Below, piece by piece: positions 1 through 11,169 of a stretch of 64,000 nt of DNA. The notes under the pieces were generated by a model. The model had not been told where the DNA came from and made no database searches. It saw nothing but the letters and a program-made list of their open reading frames with translations. Source of the stretch: Anastatus disparis (Eukaryota; Arthropoda; Insecta; Hymenoptera; Eupelmidae); contig JAFFSR010000344.1 in assembly GCA_017163975.1 (NCBI GenBank), positions 558,001 to 622,000 of the forward strand. The letters run 5' to 3'. Positions within the stretch are counted from its first letter, which is position 1. Each line of letters starts with the position of its first letter. The position numbers were made by a program, and so were the translations under genes.

Positions 1-1125
1 CAACGAGGTTTCCAGCAAAATTTGATGAATATTTTATGAAATATAACGAGGTATCTTTTGTTAAAAGTTGCAGTAAGATTTCTGCAAGGTTTTTGACAAG
101 ATTTCTAAGATATTACAAAAAATACTGCTAAGTTCATTTCGCCAATGGTTGAACGCAATAAGTATGCTATTATTATAAATATTTATGCGTAAGGTAAAAA
201 AATCCATCGAATTGTTATTGAAAAAAGTTAATAACGCATAAATATTAGAAACAAAACCTTTTATTTCAATATTCTCTACTCTTCTCAAAAACGATGCTGA
301 GGAATTTTTTCTTCTTGTGCACAAATATTGATAATAATACTATTGCGCTCAACCAGTAATTTATAGATACAACGATTGATACTTAAGCAAATAAGAAAAA
401 CTTTATCACACAAGGATAGAAAATCCTGCCTACTATTAAATATTACTGCAGCAAGCTTTTGGCAAGATTTAAGAAATATTTTACAAAATATTGCAGGAAA
501 CCATATGGAAAGGTATGAGCGTTGTTCGCGGCAAAATTTGGGAAAAATTTCATGAAATATTACGAGAAACCTTTCATGAAAGATTGCTGCAAGGTTTCTT
601 GAAATGTTGCTGCAAGGTTTTCATGAAAGGTTGCTGCGAGGTTTTAAGAAATATTTCAACCGGGTTCTAGCGCGGACATATAAATGTTGCTGCAATATCT
701 CATAAAAGGTTGCTACGAGGTTTTCTGCAAGGTTACGGCGAGATTTTCTGAAAAATTGCTGTGTGGTTGCTTGAAATGTTTTTGCTATTTTTCCCGCAAG
801 ATTCCTGTGAGGTTTCTTGAAATGTTTCTGTTACATTTCCTGAAAGATTGCTGCGAGGTTTCCTGCAAGGTTGCGGCGAGGTGTTCTAAGAGATTGCTGC
901 AAGGTTTCTTGAAATGTTTCTGTTACATTTCCTGAAATATTGCTGTGAGGTTTTCATGAAAGGTTGCTGCGAGGTTTTCTGAAAGATTGCTGCGAAGTTT
1001 TTAGAAATATTTCAACCGGGTTCTAGCGCGGACATATAAATGTTGCTGCAATCTTTCATGAAAGGTTGCTGCGAAGTTTCGAAACTTTCATGAAACCTTG
1101 CAGCAACCTTGCAGCAATCTTTCAT
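1..1125. repeat. Degenerate 20-25-bp minisatellite (TTGCTGCRAGGTTT type)
   Basis: Many imperfect copies of a unit like TTTCATGAAAGGTTGCTGCG follow each other, clearest from about 540 to 1125 and much decayed from 1 to 120 and 420 to 540. A higher-order duplication is visible: a 50-bp block containing CGGGTTCTAGCGCGGACATA occurs near 655 and again near 1013, about 355 bp apart. The array ends in an inverted turn around 1066-1125 with the palindrome AAGTTTCGAAACTT and GCAGCAACCTT facing AAGGTTGCTGC. The short open frames here follow the repeat period and are not genes. Confidence 0.75.
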
Positions 1126-1126
1126 G

Positions 1127-1258
1127 CTGTGTGGGCAATGATTATAACAGAAATCCACGTGAAAAATAGAGCTGCACCGTGAGCAAAGTATAGTGGATGA
1201 TGACCTGTCCAAAGATAACCCACAGCACGCACACACTCGACCAATCAATGACGAACGC
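1127..1258 (-). other. Cys/His-rich exon-like fragment, PHD-like spacing
   Basis: On the minus strand the frame reads CACCGLSLDRSSSTILCSRC followed by a short linker, His, and two further Cys. The order C-x2-C-x11-C-x2-C-x4-H-x3-C-x3-C is close to a PHD or related zinc finger. It begins just after an acceptor-like TTTTTAG at about 1259-1265 and runs at its 3' end into the minisatellite, which takes over the frame. There is no ATG and no visible partner exon. It could be a TE-derived zinc-finger relic or chance. Confidence 0.2.
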
Positions 1259-2160
1259 TAAAAATCGGCATAACAAATAGCACTTACCAGGCAAATCACA
1301 GTTGCAAGGGCAGATGACAGTGGGCAGTATAAATAAGAAATAAATTTGCAGTTGAAATAAAGTTTAACTAATGATGAATTGGTTTCGAAATGAAGCCGAG
1401 TACTTCGCTGCTAAAGTTGGTGATGTAGGAAACTATGCTGACTTCAGAAAAAACCGCACAATATATGACCAAAACATAGAGAATATCTAATTGCAGTATC
1501 ATTAAAAAATAGCAGCAGCATTACAACTCCTTCATGCAAAAAAATGGTTCTGCTGTCGACAAATCCAGCATATAGCTTCTCAAGAGTTAACCTCGAATGC
1601 GTGCCACCACATGAAAATATCATATAGATTTTTATGTAAAAAATGCATAAAATGTTTGACTTATAAAAATGATTGAATACGTACCACCGTGAGTGCGCAA
1701 TAATATTATTGCGCACTGCACGAGAACAGTTGAGCCTTCAGTATAATAGTATTCAGCTCACAGTATATTCATCACCAGGTAAAATGTCAGTAAGTGGAGA
1801 TGCAGCCTTATGATTGACGTAAGTGCTATAAAATAAGATAGATATAGAACATCTCCTAAATTCCAGCAGCCAGCACACAATAAATCCAGCACCAAGTAGA
1901 TATCAGTAAGTGGAAAAGCAGCATAAAAAAGTAGCGTTTCCTTCGCTTTTGACCATAAAATTTGGAGCACAGCTGATTGTATAATCACAGCAAATATAAC
2001 CTTAAAATGTATAACTAAGATTAACGATTGCAAAATATCAATGCAGAGTTAAGGCTAAATATAGGAAGTATACGTACCGCCGTGAGCACACATTAATGCC
2101 TTCAATAATTACAAGCAGCAGTCAACTCAGCAACACGTGGCTTATAGAGAGGTTGATGCT
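1250..2160. other. Unassigned AT-rich stretch with diverged internal duplications
   Basis: No gene was recognised. Blocks recur at low identity: a CAGTAAGTGGA segment near 1789 and 1906, and a TACGTACCRCCGTGAG segment near 1679 and 2071. It looks like an old decayed repeat. Confidence 0.4.
1692..1717. repeat. 26-bp perfect palindrome
   Basis: The two halves AGTGCGCAATAAT and ATTATTGCGCACT are exact reverse complements with no spacer. Function is unknown; it could extrude as a cruciform. Confidence 0.9.
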
Positions 2161-2162
2161 TT

Positions 2163-2225
2163 TACAAGGGAGAGAGAGAAAGAGAAACAGAGAGAGAGAA
2201 AGAGAGAGAGAGAGAAAGAGAGAGT
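2163..2225. repeat. (GA)n microsatellite
   Basis: Nearly pure GAGAGA with occasional AAAG interruptions over about 60 bp. Open frames crossing it on both strands (RERERE and SLSLSL) are low-complexity artefacts. Confidence 0.95.
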
Positions 2226-2584
2226 ATAACAGGCGAAGTATAAGGGAGGTAAATGAGAAAATGAAACGCCCGGTTTTTCTTAATTTGATAATTTGCTCAT
2301 ACAAATCGAATATTGGCCCAATAATTATAGGATACGTATAGGACCTTTCTGCAAACATCCTCTATCAGATGAAAAAAAGTATTTTCGAATCAGTTGAGGA
2401 ATGACCGAGTTATGAGGTAACAGACATAAAAAAAAAATAAAAAAAAAATAAAAAAAATTTAATCGAATTGAGAATTTCCTTCTTTTTGAAGTCGGTTAAT
2501 AAGAATAACAGGTGACGATAAGATAACTTCGATTATAATTTTGTATTTCTATTAAAATTAACTATAATAGATATATAAATTTTA

Positions 2585-2690
2585 AAACATCATAATTAAA
2601 GTTACGTCCATTACGCTGGCACAGCAACATTAAAACGCGACGATCTAATCTATATCATATTTTGTTGCTAATTTGTTACTAATTTACATA
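2585..2690 (+). repeat. Left outer inverted repeat of foldback-like element 1
   Basis: This roughly 100-bp segment, containing ATTACGCTGGCACAG, GACGATCTAATCTAT and TTTTGTTGCTAATTTGTTAC, is matched in reverse complement at about 8580-8690. The 15-bp minisatellite begins directly inside it, as it does near the right copy. The pairing suggests that 2585-8690 is one mobile or formerly mobile unit of about 6.1 kb. No convincing target-site duplication was found. Confidence 0.6.
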
Positions 2691-2942
2691 AATCATAGAC
2701 CATAAACCCATAACCCTATAAACCCATAAACCATAAACCTATAAACTATAAACCCATAAACCATAAACCCATCAACCATAAACCCACAAACCAAAAATCC
2801 AATAACCATAAACCATAAAACCACAAATCCAATAACCACAAACCATAAAACCATAAACCCATAAACCATAAACCCATAAACCTTAAACCCATAAACTATA
2901 AACCCTACAGTTATAAGTTTATAAACCCATAAACCCATAAAT
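2690..2942 (-). repeat. 15-bp minisatellite array A1 (inverted orientation)
   Basis: Tandem degenerate copies of CCCATAAACCATAAA, the reverse complement of TTTATGGTTTATGGG. The period is a multiple of three and one strand has no stops in any frame, so the array produces spurious open frames (FMVYG peptides). It is the left, inverted partner of the array at 6650-7475. Confidence 0.9.
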
Positions 2943-2999
2943 TACATTTCATCGGCCAATGATTGAAATTCAAGATTTATTAAGAATGAATTCCTTTCG

Positions 3000-3425
3000 A
3001 AAAATATTCAAATTTAAAAAAAACTTTTAAATATATAATGTTTTTAAAACGAACTAAAAAGTATAAAATAATATCTACCAACGCTATATACATTTATCAT
3101 CTTTGTCGATTACCACACTCTATATATATTGTCCAGGAATCTGTTTATTGTGAATTTTTAATAGCCACGAAAATATTTGAATCTTACAATGGCTATTAAA
3201 AATTCACAATAAAAAAATTCCTGGACAATATATATAGAGTGTGGTAATCGACAAAGATGATAAATGTATATAGCGTTGGTAGACATTATTTTATACTTTT
3301 TATTTCGTTTTACAAACGTGGTATACCAAAAAGTTTTTTTTAATTTAAATATCATTATATACTTTTTAGTTTGTTTTAATAACTTGGTATATCAAAAAGT
3401 TTTTTTTTTATTTGAATATTATTTC
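3000..3425. mobile_element. Foldback/MITE-like palindrome
   Basis: The left arm, about 3050-3167 (including CCACACTCTATATATATTGT), pairs with 3187-3311 across a loop near 3168-3186. The outer left part at 3000-3072 also pairs with 3380-3425 (TTTTTTATTTGAATATT), where the right side carries a partial duplication. It is non-coding. No clear target-site duplication was seen. Confidence 0.7.
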
Positions 3426-3429
3426 ATAC

Positions 3430-3935
3430 TTTTTAGTTTCCCGCCATTTTGACGATAATCACGCCATTTTAACGATAATCACGCCATTGGAAACTTAACC
3501 AAGATTTATTGTTTCATGCATTGTTGGACCATAAAATCAATAAAATACGGTCTCAAATTTAGTATGTACAATGCAAAATGCTGTTATTTAAGTCTAATTA
3601 CGATATATTTATGACAAGTTGAAGAATTTAAAAAATTTTTGAAGATTTTTAACACCAATGTTAAAAGTATATCTATATATAAAATCTTCAAATCTTCAAT
3701 TTTGCTAATATCTCCGTATATAATTGAATATATTAATATATTTTACGGTGGAAATATATATTTTTTTTATAATATTGCATTGTTATCCAGTTCTGAGCTA
3801 TGTTTAAAATTTCAAGTCTCTAATTAATCGGGAAGTTAGTTTAAAATCGATTGCAAAATTCCGCCCGAACAGACAGACAGACACGAAGAGAAGTTAATAA
3901 AAACGTGGTAATAATAATCTGTAGGAGAATAGTCA
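3430..3935. other. AT-rich spacer, no gene seen
   Basis: It contains a short duplicated CGATAATCACGCCATT motif at about 3450-3490 and otherwise AT-rich unique sequence. No coding or RNA feature is supported. Confidence 0.4.
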
Positions 3936-3943
3936 ATTACTTC

Positions 3944-4195
3944 CTTAGAGCATATACTACTGGAGGCAGCTCTGAATGCACCGTGCATGTGGTTAGGTTG
4001 GGAAAGAGAAAGATATACTAAGGTTGATAACTATCTCTATCTCTCCGTCATGTGATAAAGGAGTAGGAAACAAAACAAACCAATCACGTGCCGGAGAAAA
4101 AGAGATATCCGTCAACCTCAATATACCTTTCTCTTTCTCAACTTAACCACGCGCACGGTGCATTCGAAGCTGCCTCCAGTACTATATGCTCTAAG
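3944..4195. mobile_element. hAT-like MITE with 8-bp target-site duplication
   Basis: A 252-bp element with about 84-bp terminal inverted repeats starting CTTAGAGCATATA on both sides. It is flanked by a perfect 8-bp direct repeat, ATTACTTC, at 3936-3943 and 4196-4203. Long TIRs, short length, lack of coding and an 8-bp duplication are what non-autonomous hAT (or P-like) elements show. The superfamily is inferred from duplication length only. Confidence 0.85.
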
Positions 4196-4459
4196 ATTAC
4201 TTCTTTTTCATCGATCATTACGAATATTTGTGTTGAAGAAGCATTAATGAAACATTAGCACACAGTTTACTAATATAATTACAATACATTTAATTTCTGC
4301 TTTAGCGCTATCAAGAAACAATTTGAAAACTTGTGTTTGAAAGTGAATATATTATTATTTTTAAAATATTCATATGATGTGTTATTAATTTTCTTTTCTA
4401 CATGATACTTCGAATTTGCTTCTTAATTTTTTCATATGAATGTAATATCATTTTAAATA

Positions 4460-6300
4460 ATGGAATATATAGTTAAGAATATGGAGTTGTGTGAAATAAT
4501 TTGGAATAGTGATACATGGAAATTCACAAAAAAAGATTTGCTTTTGAATCGCATTAAGAATTCATCTAGATTTGATGAAAATCAATTGAAAATCACAGAG
4601 AAAAAATTAATTAATTCTTTTATTTCTGACTATGATCGCAAATAGAATGATATTAAAAGAGTAAGATCAGCTTTTATTAGAAAATACAAGCAATTTTTAG
4701 TATCTGATTTTGTTGTTAAGTTTTCTATTGAAAATAAGGAACTATCAGAGATTAAATCTTGCCCTAGTTCAGCTAAAAGAGGTCGACCTCGCCTAACATA
4801 TGAAGAAGCAGCTTCAAAAACTAAAAAGAGGCGAATCAAAGATCTTTCTTCATCTTTTACAAGAGAGCAGCTCCTACTAGCAATCGAAAATACTGGAATG
4901 GTTTCTGAGAATTAATCAGACACTGAAGATTCGAGCGAGGAAAATGAGGAACTCATAAATAATACTTTAGCGATGTTTGTCGATTTGAAGTTTTTCGAAA
5001 AGAAAATATCTGAAGCTACGGAAATATAATAAAATAATAAGTAAAACAATTCATATCCATCTTATTATGATATCGTAAAAGTTAAGAATAAATGTTATCC
5101 TTTTGATGGAGAACATATTGAGACTTCTGTCAATGAAGCAAGTGTAAATTTTATATCTTTACTTGGACACGTTGTTGAACGAATTTTATTACTATTGAAT
5201 AAGAGTGAGCTCACAGAGCTCTATAGTAAGAAATTAATACTGAAGGGGGAATGGGGTATGGATGGTGCTCATTCCAATCAAATGACAAACCAAAAGTGGT
5301 CAAAAGACGATTATGATGATGAAAATATTGTCAGAGACAAGAACAGTTTGAACGAAGACTCTTATGATGAAGGTTGTAGTGATCATGTATTTTATAACAA
5401 AAATGATGATGAGGATTTTGGTTCTGCTTTTTTTCTAATTTTCTTTGTTCCTCTTCAACTGCAGATAAAATAATTTGGACAAATAAGACACCTTCATCAG
5501 TACACTACTGTAGAATCACCAAATTTGTTTTTGCAAAAAAACGAGAATCTCTGGTAAAAAAAGGAGTATGAATATCATAATAACTTGTTGGATAAAGTTG
5601 AAACTTATTCCATTACACTTCATGGAATTGTATTTGATATACATTTCGATTAAAAGTGTACTATGTTAGAAAGATATGTAATCACCTAATAAACCAGAAA
5701 GCTTCTTCGTGTTGCAATATATGTGGTGTAGGATCTAAATATGCTAATGACTTGAGTTATATAAAAAAGTTACCCGTCAATGAGTCCCACTATGAATTCG
5801 GTTTATCCAATCTGCATATGTGGATTCGCATATTGGAATTTCTATTACTTTCATATAATTAAGATTTCAAAAAGTTTTGTGCGAGAACAGTTGAAGAAAA
5901 AGACAAGAAACAAAGAGAAAGCAGCAAATTCAAAATTACTTAAAGTCTGAACTTTCATTAACTGTCGATAAAGTTAGGCAGGGTTACGGAACGACAAATA
6001 CCGGTAATGTTGCTCGGGCGTACAACTCTATCCATGGTATAAGTTACCACCATCCATACATGAACTTCTAATTCATGGAGCAGATATTATAAAAACGTTC
6101 GATTTGCCGATTGGTCATTATTCTGAAGAATCTCAAGGAGGAAGCAACAGTTTTCAGAAAAGCAAGATCCTTCCACAGCCGAATGAATAAGAGATCGCAC
6201 ACGAATATTGATATAATGAAATATATGCTAGTAAATTCAGATCCATTAGTGAGTAGTTGCTGGTTGCAAGAAAAAAAAGTGTTCTACAGCTGACCGATGA
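4460..6300 (+). pseudogene. Decayed transposase-like gene, RAG1/Transib-reminiscent motif order
   Basis: Fragments of one protein can be followed through several frames and stops. An N-terminal piece starts at 4460. A basic RGRPRLTYEEAASKTKKRR segment lies near 4779. GEWGMDGAHSN near 5246 could hold an acidic catalytic residue. FLIFFVPLQL follows near 5430, a CCNICG zinc motif near 5709, FGLSNLHMWIRILEFLL near 5798, and LLIHGADII...LPIGHYSEESQ near 6056-6130. I know this motif order from transposase-derived proteins common in insects and cnidarians. The Cys pair, the leucine-histidine helix and the C-terminal acidic segment recall the RAG1 core and Transib, but that link is inference. It lies in the loop of foldback-like element 1. 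At least four stops or frameshifts make it non-functional. Confidence 0.6.
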
Positions 6301-6649
6301 AGCTCAAAATATGCTTTCATAAAACCAAGCTCAAATAAGGAAAAACAGCCCTTTTAAGGGCTACATGATATGCAAAATCCGTTTAGCAACCTCCACCTGG
6401 TGCACATCGGGTAACGCTAATGCTAAGGGTATAAAGTACGTAACGTATAAAATGAATGACTTTCGAATGCTATTAGAAAATTATTTTCTCGAATAGAATT
6501 AATCCGTTTGTCGGAACAAATTGAATTTCATTATTTTCATTACTATCATTTCGATATTCCCGACAAAAAACATACTGTTTTAAATTTTTCCTAACGAAAA
6601 ACATATCATTTCGAATTCTCATCATAAAAAAACATACTGTTTTGATTTT

Positions 6650-7475
6650 AAATGAAGTTTAGTATTCGTGGGTTCAAGGTTCATGGGTTTTGATTTATGG
6701 GTTTAAGGCCTATGGGTTCAGAGTTTATAGGTCTAGGGCTCATGGGCTTAGATCTTCATTAGGGGTTTATGGGTTTATGGGCTTATGGTTTATGGGTTTA
6801 TGGTTTATAGGTTTAGGGTTTATGGGTTTACGGTTTGTGAGATTATGGTTTCATGGTTTATAGGTTTATGGTTTATGCGTTTATAATTGATGGGTTTATG
6901 ATTTGTGGGTTTATGGTTGATAGGTTTATGGTTTATGGGTTTATAGTTTATTAGTCTATGGTTCATAGTTTTATGTTTTATGAGTTGATAGTTAATGAGT
7001 TTATGGTTAAAAAGTTCATATCTTATGGGTTTATGGTTTATAGGTTTATTGTTTATGTGTTCATGGCATATGGGATTATTGTTTATGGGTTCTGGGGTTT
7101 TGGGTTAATGTTTATGGGTTTATGGTTCGTTGGCTTATAATTTATGGGTTTATGGTTTATGGCTTAATAGTTTATGGTTTTATGGTTTATGGGTACATAG
7201 TTCATTGGTTTATGGTTTATGGGTTTATTGCTTATGGGTTTATGGTTGATGGGTCTAAAGTTTATGGGTTTATGGTTTATGGGCTTATGGTTTATGGGTT
7301 TATGGGTTTATGGTTTATAGGTTTATGGTTTATGGGTTTATGATTTTATGGTTTATGATTTATGGTTTTATGGTTTATGGGTTCATGGTTTATGGGTTTA
7401 TGCATTTATGGTTTATGAGTTTATGATTGATGAGTTTGTGGTTGATAGGTTTATGGTTTTATGGTTTAAAGGAAA
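6650..7475 (+). repeat. 15-bp minisatellite array A2
   Basis: Degenerate tandem copies of TTTATGGTTTATGGG, about 800 bp. It is inverted relative to A1 and so forms the right arm of element 1. About 350 bp of it (roughly 6940-7290) match 24250-24690 of array A3 in the same variant order, so the two arrays share a recent ancestor instead of having expanded independently. Confidence 0.9.
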
Positions 7476-7479
7476 CATA

Positions 7480-8580
7480 TCAACTGAAATATACCGTTTC
7501 AATTAATGGAATATCTTAATTGGATAAAAATTTACATTAGGGATCGTACTGGCGTTACATTTACGCTAATGAAGCCATGATTACTCGAGAATAGCTTGAG
7601 CAACAAAAATATTGATAAAAATAGCAAAAAATACGCAGAAAAATATCGATCACTAATTTTCTTCGTACTTCATCATTTATTTAACATTCAAAATTTTCTC
7701 TAGTCTCGGTATTGGTAATTTTTCAAAAGTTAATATTATTAAATCTAGCAATATACTACCATTTATCAACAAATTAGAAACAAAATATCCTGTACTCATT
7801 TTTATTCCACACTTTAATTTAGTGAATCATCAAATTTTTGAAAGGTATGGTGTTAGTAATCTAGTCAAGGCAATATACCATCTTTCAGCAAAAAAATATT
7901 CAGTTTGAATCGTTAAAATATCTTAATTCGAAAAAAAGTTACATTAGTTGTTGTGCTGGCGTAAGACTTACGCTAGCACAGCCATGGTTTTTCGGAAACG
8001 GCTGGAGCAACAAAATCGATTCTGGACGGAAATGTCAGCAACAAATTAACAAAAAAATATCCATTACTAATTATCATTTCACCTTTTAATTCAGTAAATT
8101 ATCAAATTTTTTAAAGGTATGATGTTAGTTATCCAGTCAAATATTAATATTTTAAAATCCAGCGATATATCATCTTTCAGCAACAAATTAGCAACAAAAT
8201 ATTCCATTTAAATCGTTAAAATATCTTAATTTAAAAAAAAAAGTTACATCGGCTGGAGCAATGAAATCGATTCTGGACGGAAATGTCAGCAACAAATTAA
8301 CAACAAAATATCCTATACTAATTTTTATTCCACCCTTTAAATTAATAAATTATTAAATTTTTTTAAGGTATGGTGTTAGTTATCCAGTCAAATATTCATT
8401 TTTTGAAATCTAGCGATATACCATCTTACAGCAACAAATTTGTAACAAAATATCCCGTTCGAATCGTTAAAATATCTTAATTCGAAAAAAGTTATAGCAG
8501 TCGTCGTGCTAGCGTAAGACTTACGCTAGTACAGCCATGGTTTCTCGGAAACGGCTGGAGCAACAAAATCGTTTCCAGTG
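7480..8580 (+). repeat. Subterminal 250-400-bp tandem repeats with GCGTAAG hairpins
   Basis: About four diverged units share CGTTAAAATATCTTAATT, a CTAGCGTAAGACTTACGCTAG hairpin (10-bp arms, clearest at about 8509 and 7957), CAGCCATGGTTTYTCGGAAAC, GGCTGGAGCAACAAAATCG and GGTGTTAGTTATCCAGTCAA. They sit between array A2 and the right outer inverted repeat and appear only on this side. They are non-coding. Confidence 0.7.
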
Positions 8581-8690
8581 TAACAAATTAGCAACAAAAT
8601 ATGGTATAGATTAGATCGTCGCATTTTAATTTTTCTGTGCCAGCGTAATAGACGTATTAAAATTATCATCTTGAACTCTAATACTTAAAA
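8580..8690 (-). repeat. Right outer inverted repeat of foldback-like element 1
   Basis: Reverse complement of the segment at 2585-2690, including GATTAGATCGTCGCATTTTAA and GTGCCAGCGTAAT. The second transposase relic begins immediately to its right, so the true element boundary may lie further out. Confidence 0.6.
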
Positions 8691-9946
8691 TGCGAAAAAA
8701 TAACAGCAATACTTCATAAAAAAATTGATAAAATTAAAAAATATCAACGTGAATTGGTGAAAAAAAAGAAATAGCATTAAAGATGATCTTGAAAAATATG
8801 AAGCTTATAAAAAAAGTGAAAGAAAAAGATGGCACAGAAGAAAAAAAACTGTAAAAAATTTGAATTCTGAAGATCAAGAAAAATACAGAGAAAAGCAAAG
8901 AGAGTATAAGCCAAAGCGACGTGAAAAAATAAAAGAAAAAGAATCGAATCTTAGTCGTCTAAAAGTCGCAGGCCGAAAGCAAGTCTTGCGGAAAAGGAGT
9001 AAAATTGTACGAGAGTTAAATAAATTGAATTATGACTTCAGTGATTTTAAGAAGAAAAATCAAGCTCTTTAAAGAAAATTATGGCGTATGCGAAAACAAT
9101 TAAGCAAAATCTCGAAAGAAACTTGTGACCCAGAAGATCCTAAAGAAATCGTTTCTAAATTGACTAGAGGTAAATTTATCAATCAAGATATAAAAAAATG
9201 TTTGATCAGTGGTGAAGTTTTGAAATAACAATTAAAACAAGTTAAAAATTGTAAGAGCAGAAAAGATAAAAATTTTTTTTACAAAGTTTTTCAAGCAAAT
9301 ATTTTGAGAAAGTACAGACTATTAAATCAGTGCAAAGAATTTTTAGATTAAAAAAAAGTGTTGCTAGTTTAAAAAACTCAGAATAACAAAAAGTCAAAAT
9401 TCAAGCAAAAATTAAAAATTAACAAAATTAAAGATGCTGTAGTTTCATTTTTTGTGCAAGATGATGTTAGTTATATTGTACCTGGTAAGCAAAGTACAAT
9501 AGCTAAAAATAAGATAAAAATACAAAAAAAAATATTTGTCAAATACACTAATAAATCTTCACAAAAAAATTATCAATGAATCAATCTTTGGAATACCATT
9601 CTCTACGTTTTGTAAATTACGGCCATATTTTGTTATCGCACCTAAAGTAGCATCAAGAGAAACCTGTTTATGTATAATTCACGAAAATATTAGATTATTT
9701 ACAACAACTTTATTTTATAATAAAATTATTTCAGTCAAAACAGCTAGTCAAATTCTTGAAATTATTTGTTGTGATAGCAGTAAGGTTTCTTGTTTATTAA
9801 GAGAATGTGTCAGTTGTAAATACAAAACAATACCGTATTTGTCTTATAAATATGATATGGTTATTTATAGAAAAGTATGGATAATGGAAAAAATTAAAAG
9901 AATAAGTGGTAAGAGTAATAAAGAAATTTTAGTACAGAGAACTATA

Positions 9947-11169
9947 TTAGTATAGTATAAGCTAGCTGGTGAGCCAAGAACGATTGAGCTTGAGGGAGGT
10001 GTCGGCATATCTTTCTTTGATACTGTTACGAGCCTTGGTGTTGTGTTTGACGCTAAGTTGTCTTGGGAGCTGCACATTAATATGGTGACTGAAAAATTTA
10101 ATAGGATAATGTTTACGGTTCTTTCGTCGATACACCACTGAGGCCCTGCGTATACAACTCGCAGCCGCCTTGCTGTTTCCGCACCTTGACTACTGCTCAG
10201 TAGTTCTGCTTGATGCTTCGCAGGGGTTGAGAAGACAATTACAAAGACTACAAAATTCATGTGTGAGATATGTATTAGGCTTAGGAATGGGCGATCATGT
10301 CTCTCCTCATAGAGCTACGCTTGGCTGGCTGCGTACTGATTCAAGGAGACAGTATTTTATGGCTGTACTTATGTACAAAATCGTGCGCATGAATACCCCC
10401 GAGTATCTAGTGAGTCTCTTCACTAGATATGTACCTAGGGTAGCCACTAGGGGAGAGATTAAGGATTCCGCGGTGCCCTTTATGTGTAATGAGACTGGAA
10501 GCAATTCCTTTCAAGTTCAAGGTGCGCATTTTTGGAACTCCCTGCCTGCTGATATAAAAAATCTTCCATCGCTCGGCAGGTTTAAGTCAGCTTTGAGGAC
10601 GTACTTACTCGACCTCGAGTGAAATTAATTTTAAGTATTTGAATTTTTATGTTAATTTATTTTGTTTTGTACTATATATAGATTTAAGGTGTAAATGTAT
10701 TTATTAGCGTGAATCATGGATGAATGTATGCGGAAAGAATGAGTGGTTCTGTTTTTATTAGAAGTCATGACATCTTCGGTATTAAGTTTTCATTCTTTAA
10801 ATGTTATTATTATTTTATTTTTTAATTATTTACTATTACTTTGTTATTGTATTGTCCAATTTTATTTTTATTGATGTCATGACAGTGATTCCTCTTTTAA
10901 ATTATGTATTTTAATTCTATGACTGATAGATATTTAAGACTGTTTTTAATTATAATTTATGTTTTCTGCGTGTATTTAGAATAGTCTGTGATATCACTTT
11001 TACATGGTGACTTACTGATACAGTATTATATATTAATTTTAATAATTGACTATGATATCTTATCTTATTATGTGCAATACTTTATATAGAATTATTACTT
11101 ATTATTTCATGCATTACACGCCTTTTTGTACTCTTTTTACAAAATAAATCAATATCTATCTATCTATCT
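9947..11169 (+). mobile_element. 5'-truncated LINE 3' end (CR1/L2-like) with (ATCT)n tail
   Basis: It encodes the C-terminal part of a reverse transcriptase. One frame reads SLGVVFDAKLSWELHINMV from about 10030. A frameshift near 10140 leads into a 150-codon open stretch, 10170-10622, with LFPHLDYCSVV, LQRLQNSCVRYVLG and the terminal FWNSLPADI. This end is typical of CR1/L2-group LINEs. A 3' UTR of about 530 bp ends in TATCTATCTATC at 11150-11169. The insertion is flanked by a 7-bp direct repeat AACTATA (9940-9946 and 11170-11176) and splits the transposase relic. A second copy of the same 3' end lies at 32305-32660. Confidence 0.85.

Noticed and set aside
2096..2358. Arg/Glu-rich and Leu/Ser-rich frames
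   Set aside because: Translation of the (GA)n microsatellite.
2690..2942. Telomeric repeat
   Set aside because: The unit is 15 bp and degenerate, not TTAGG or TTAGGG, and it is internal and paired with inverted copies.
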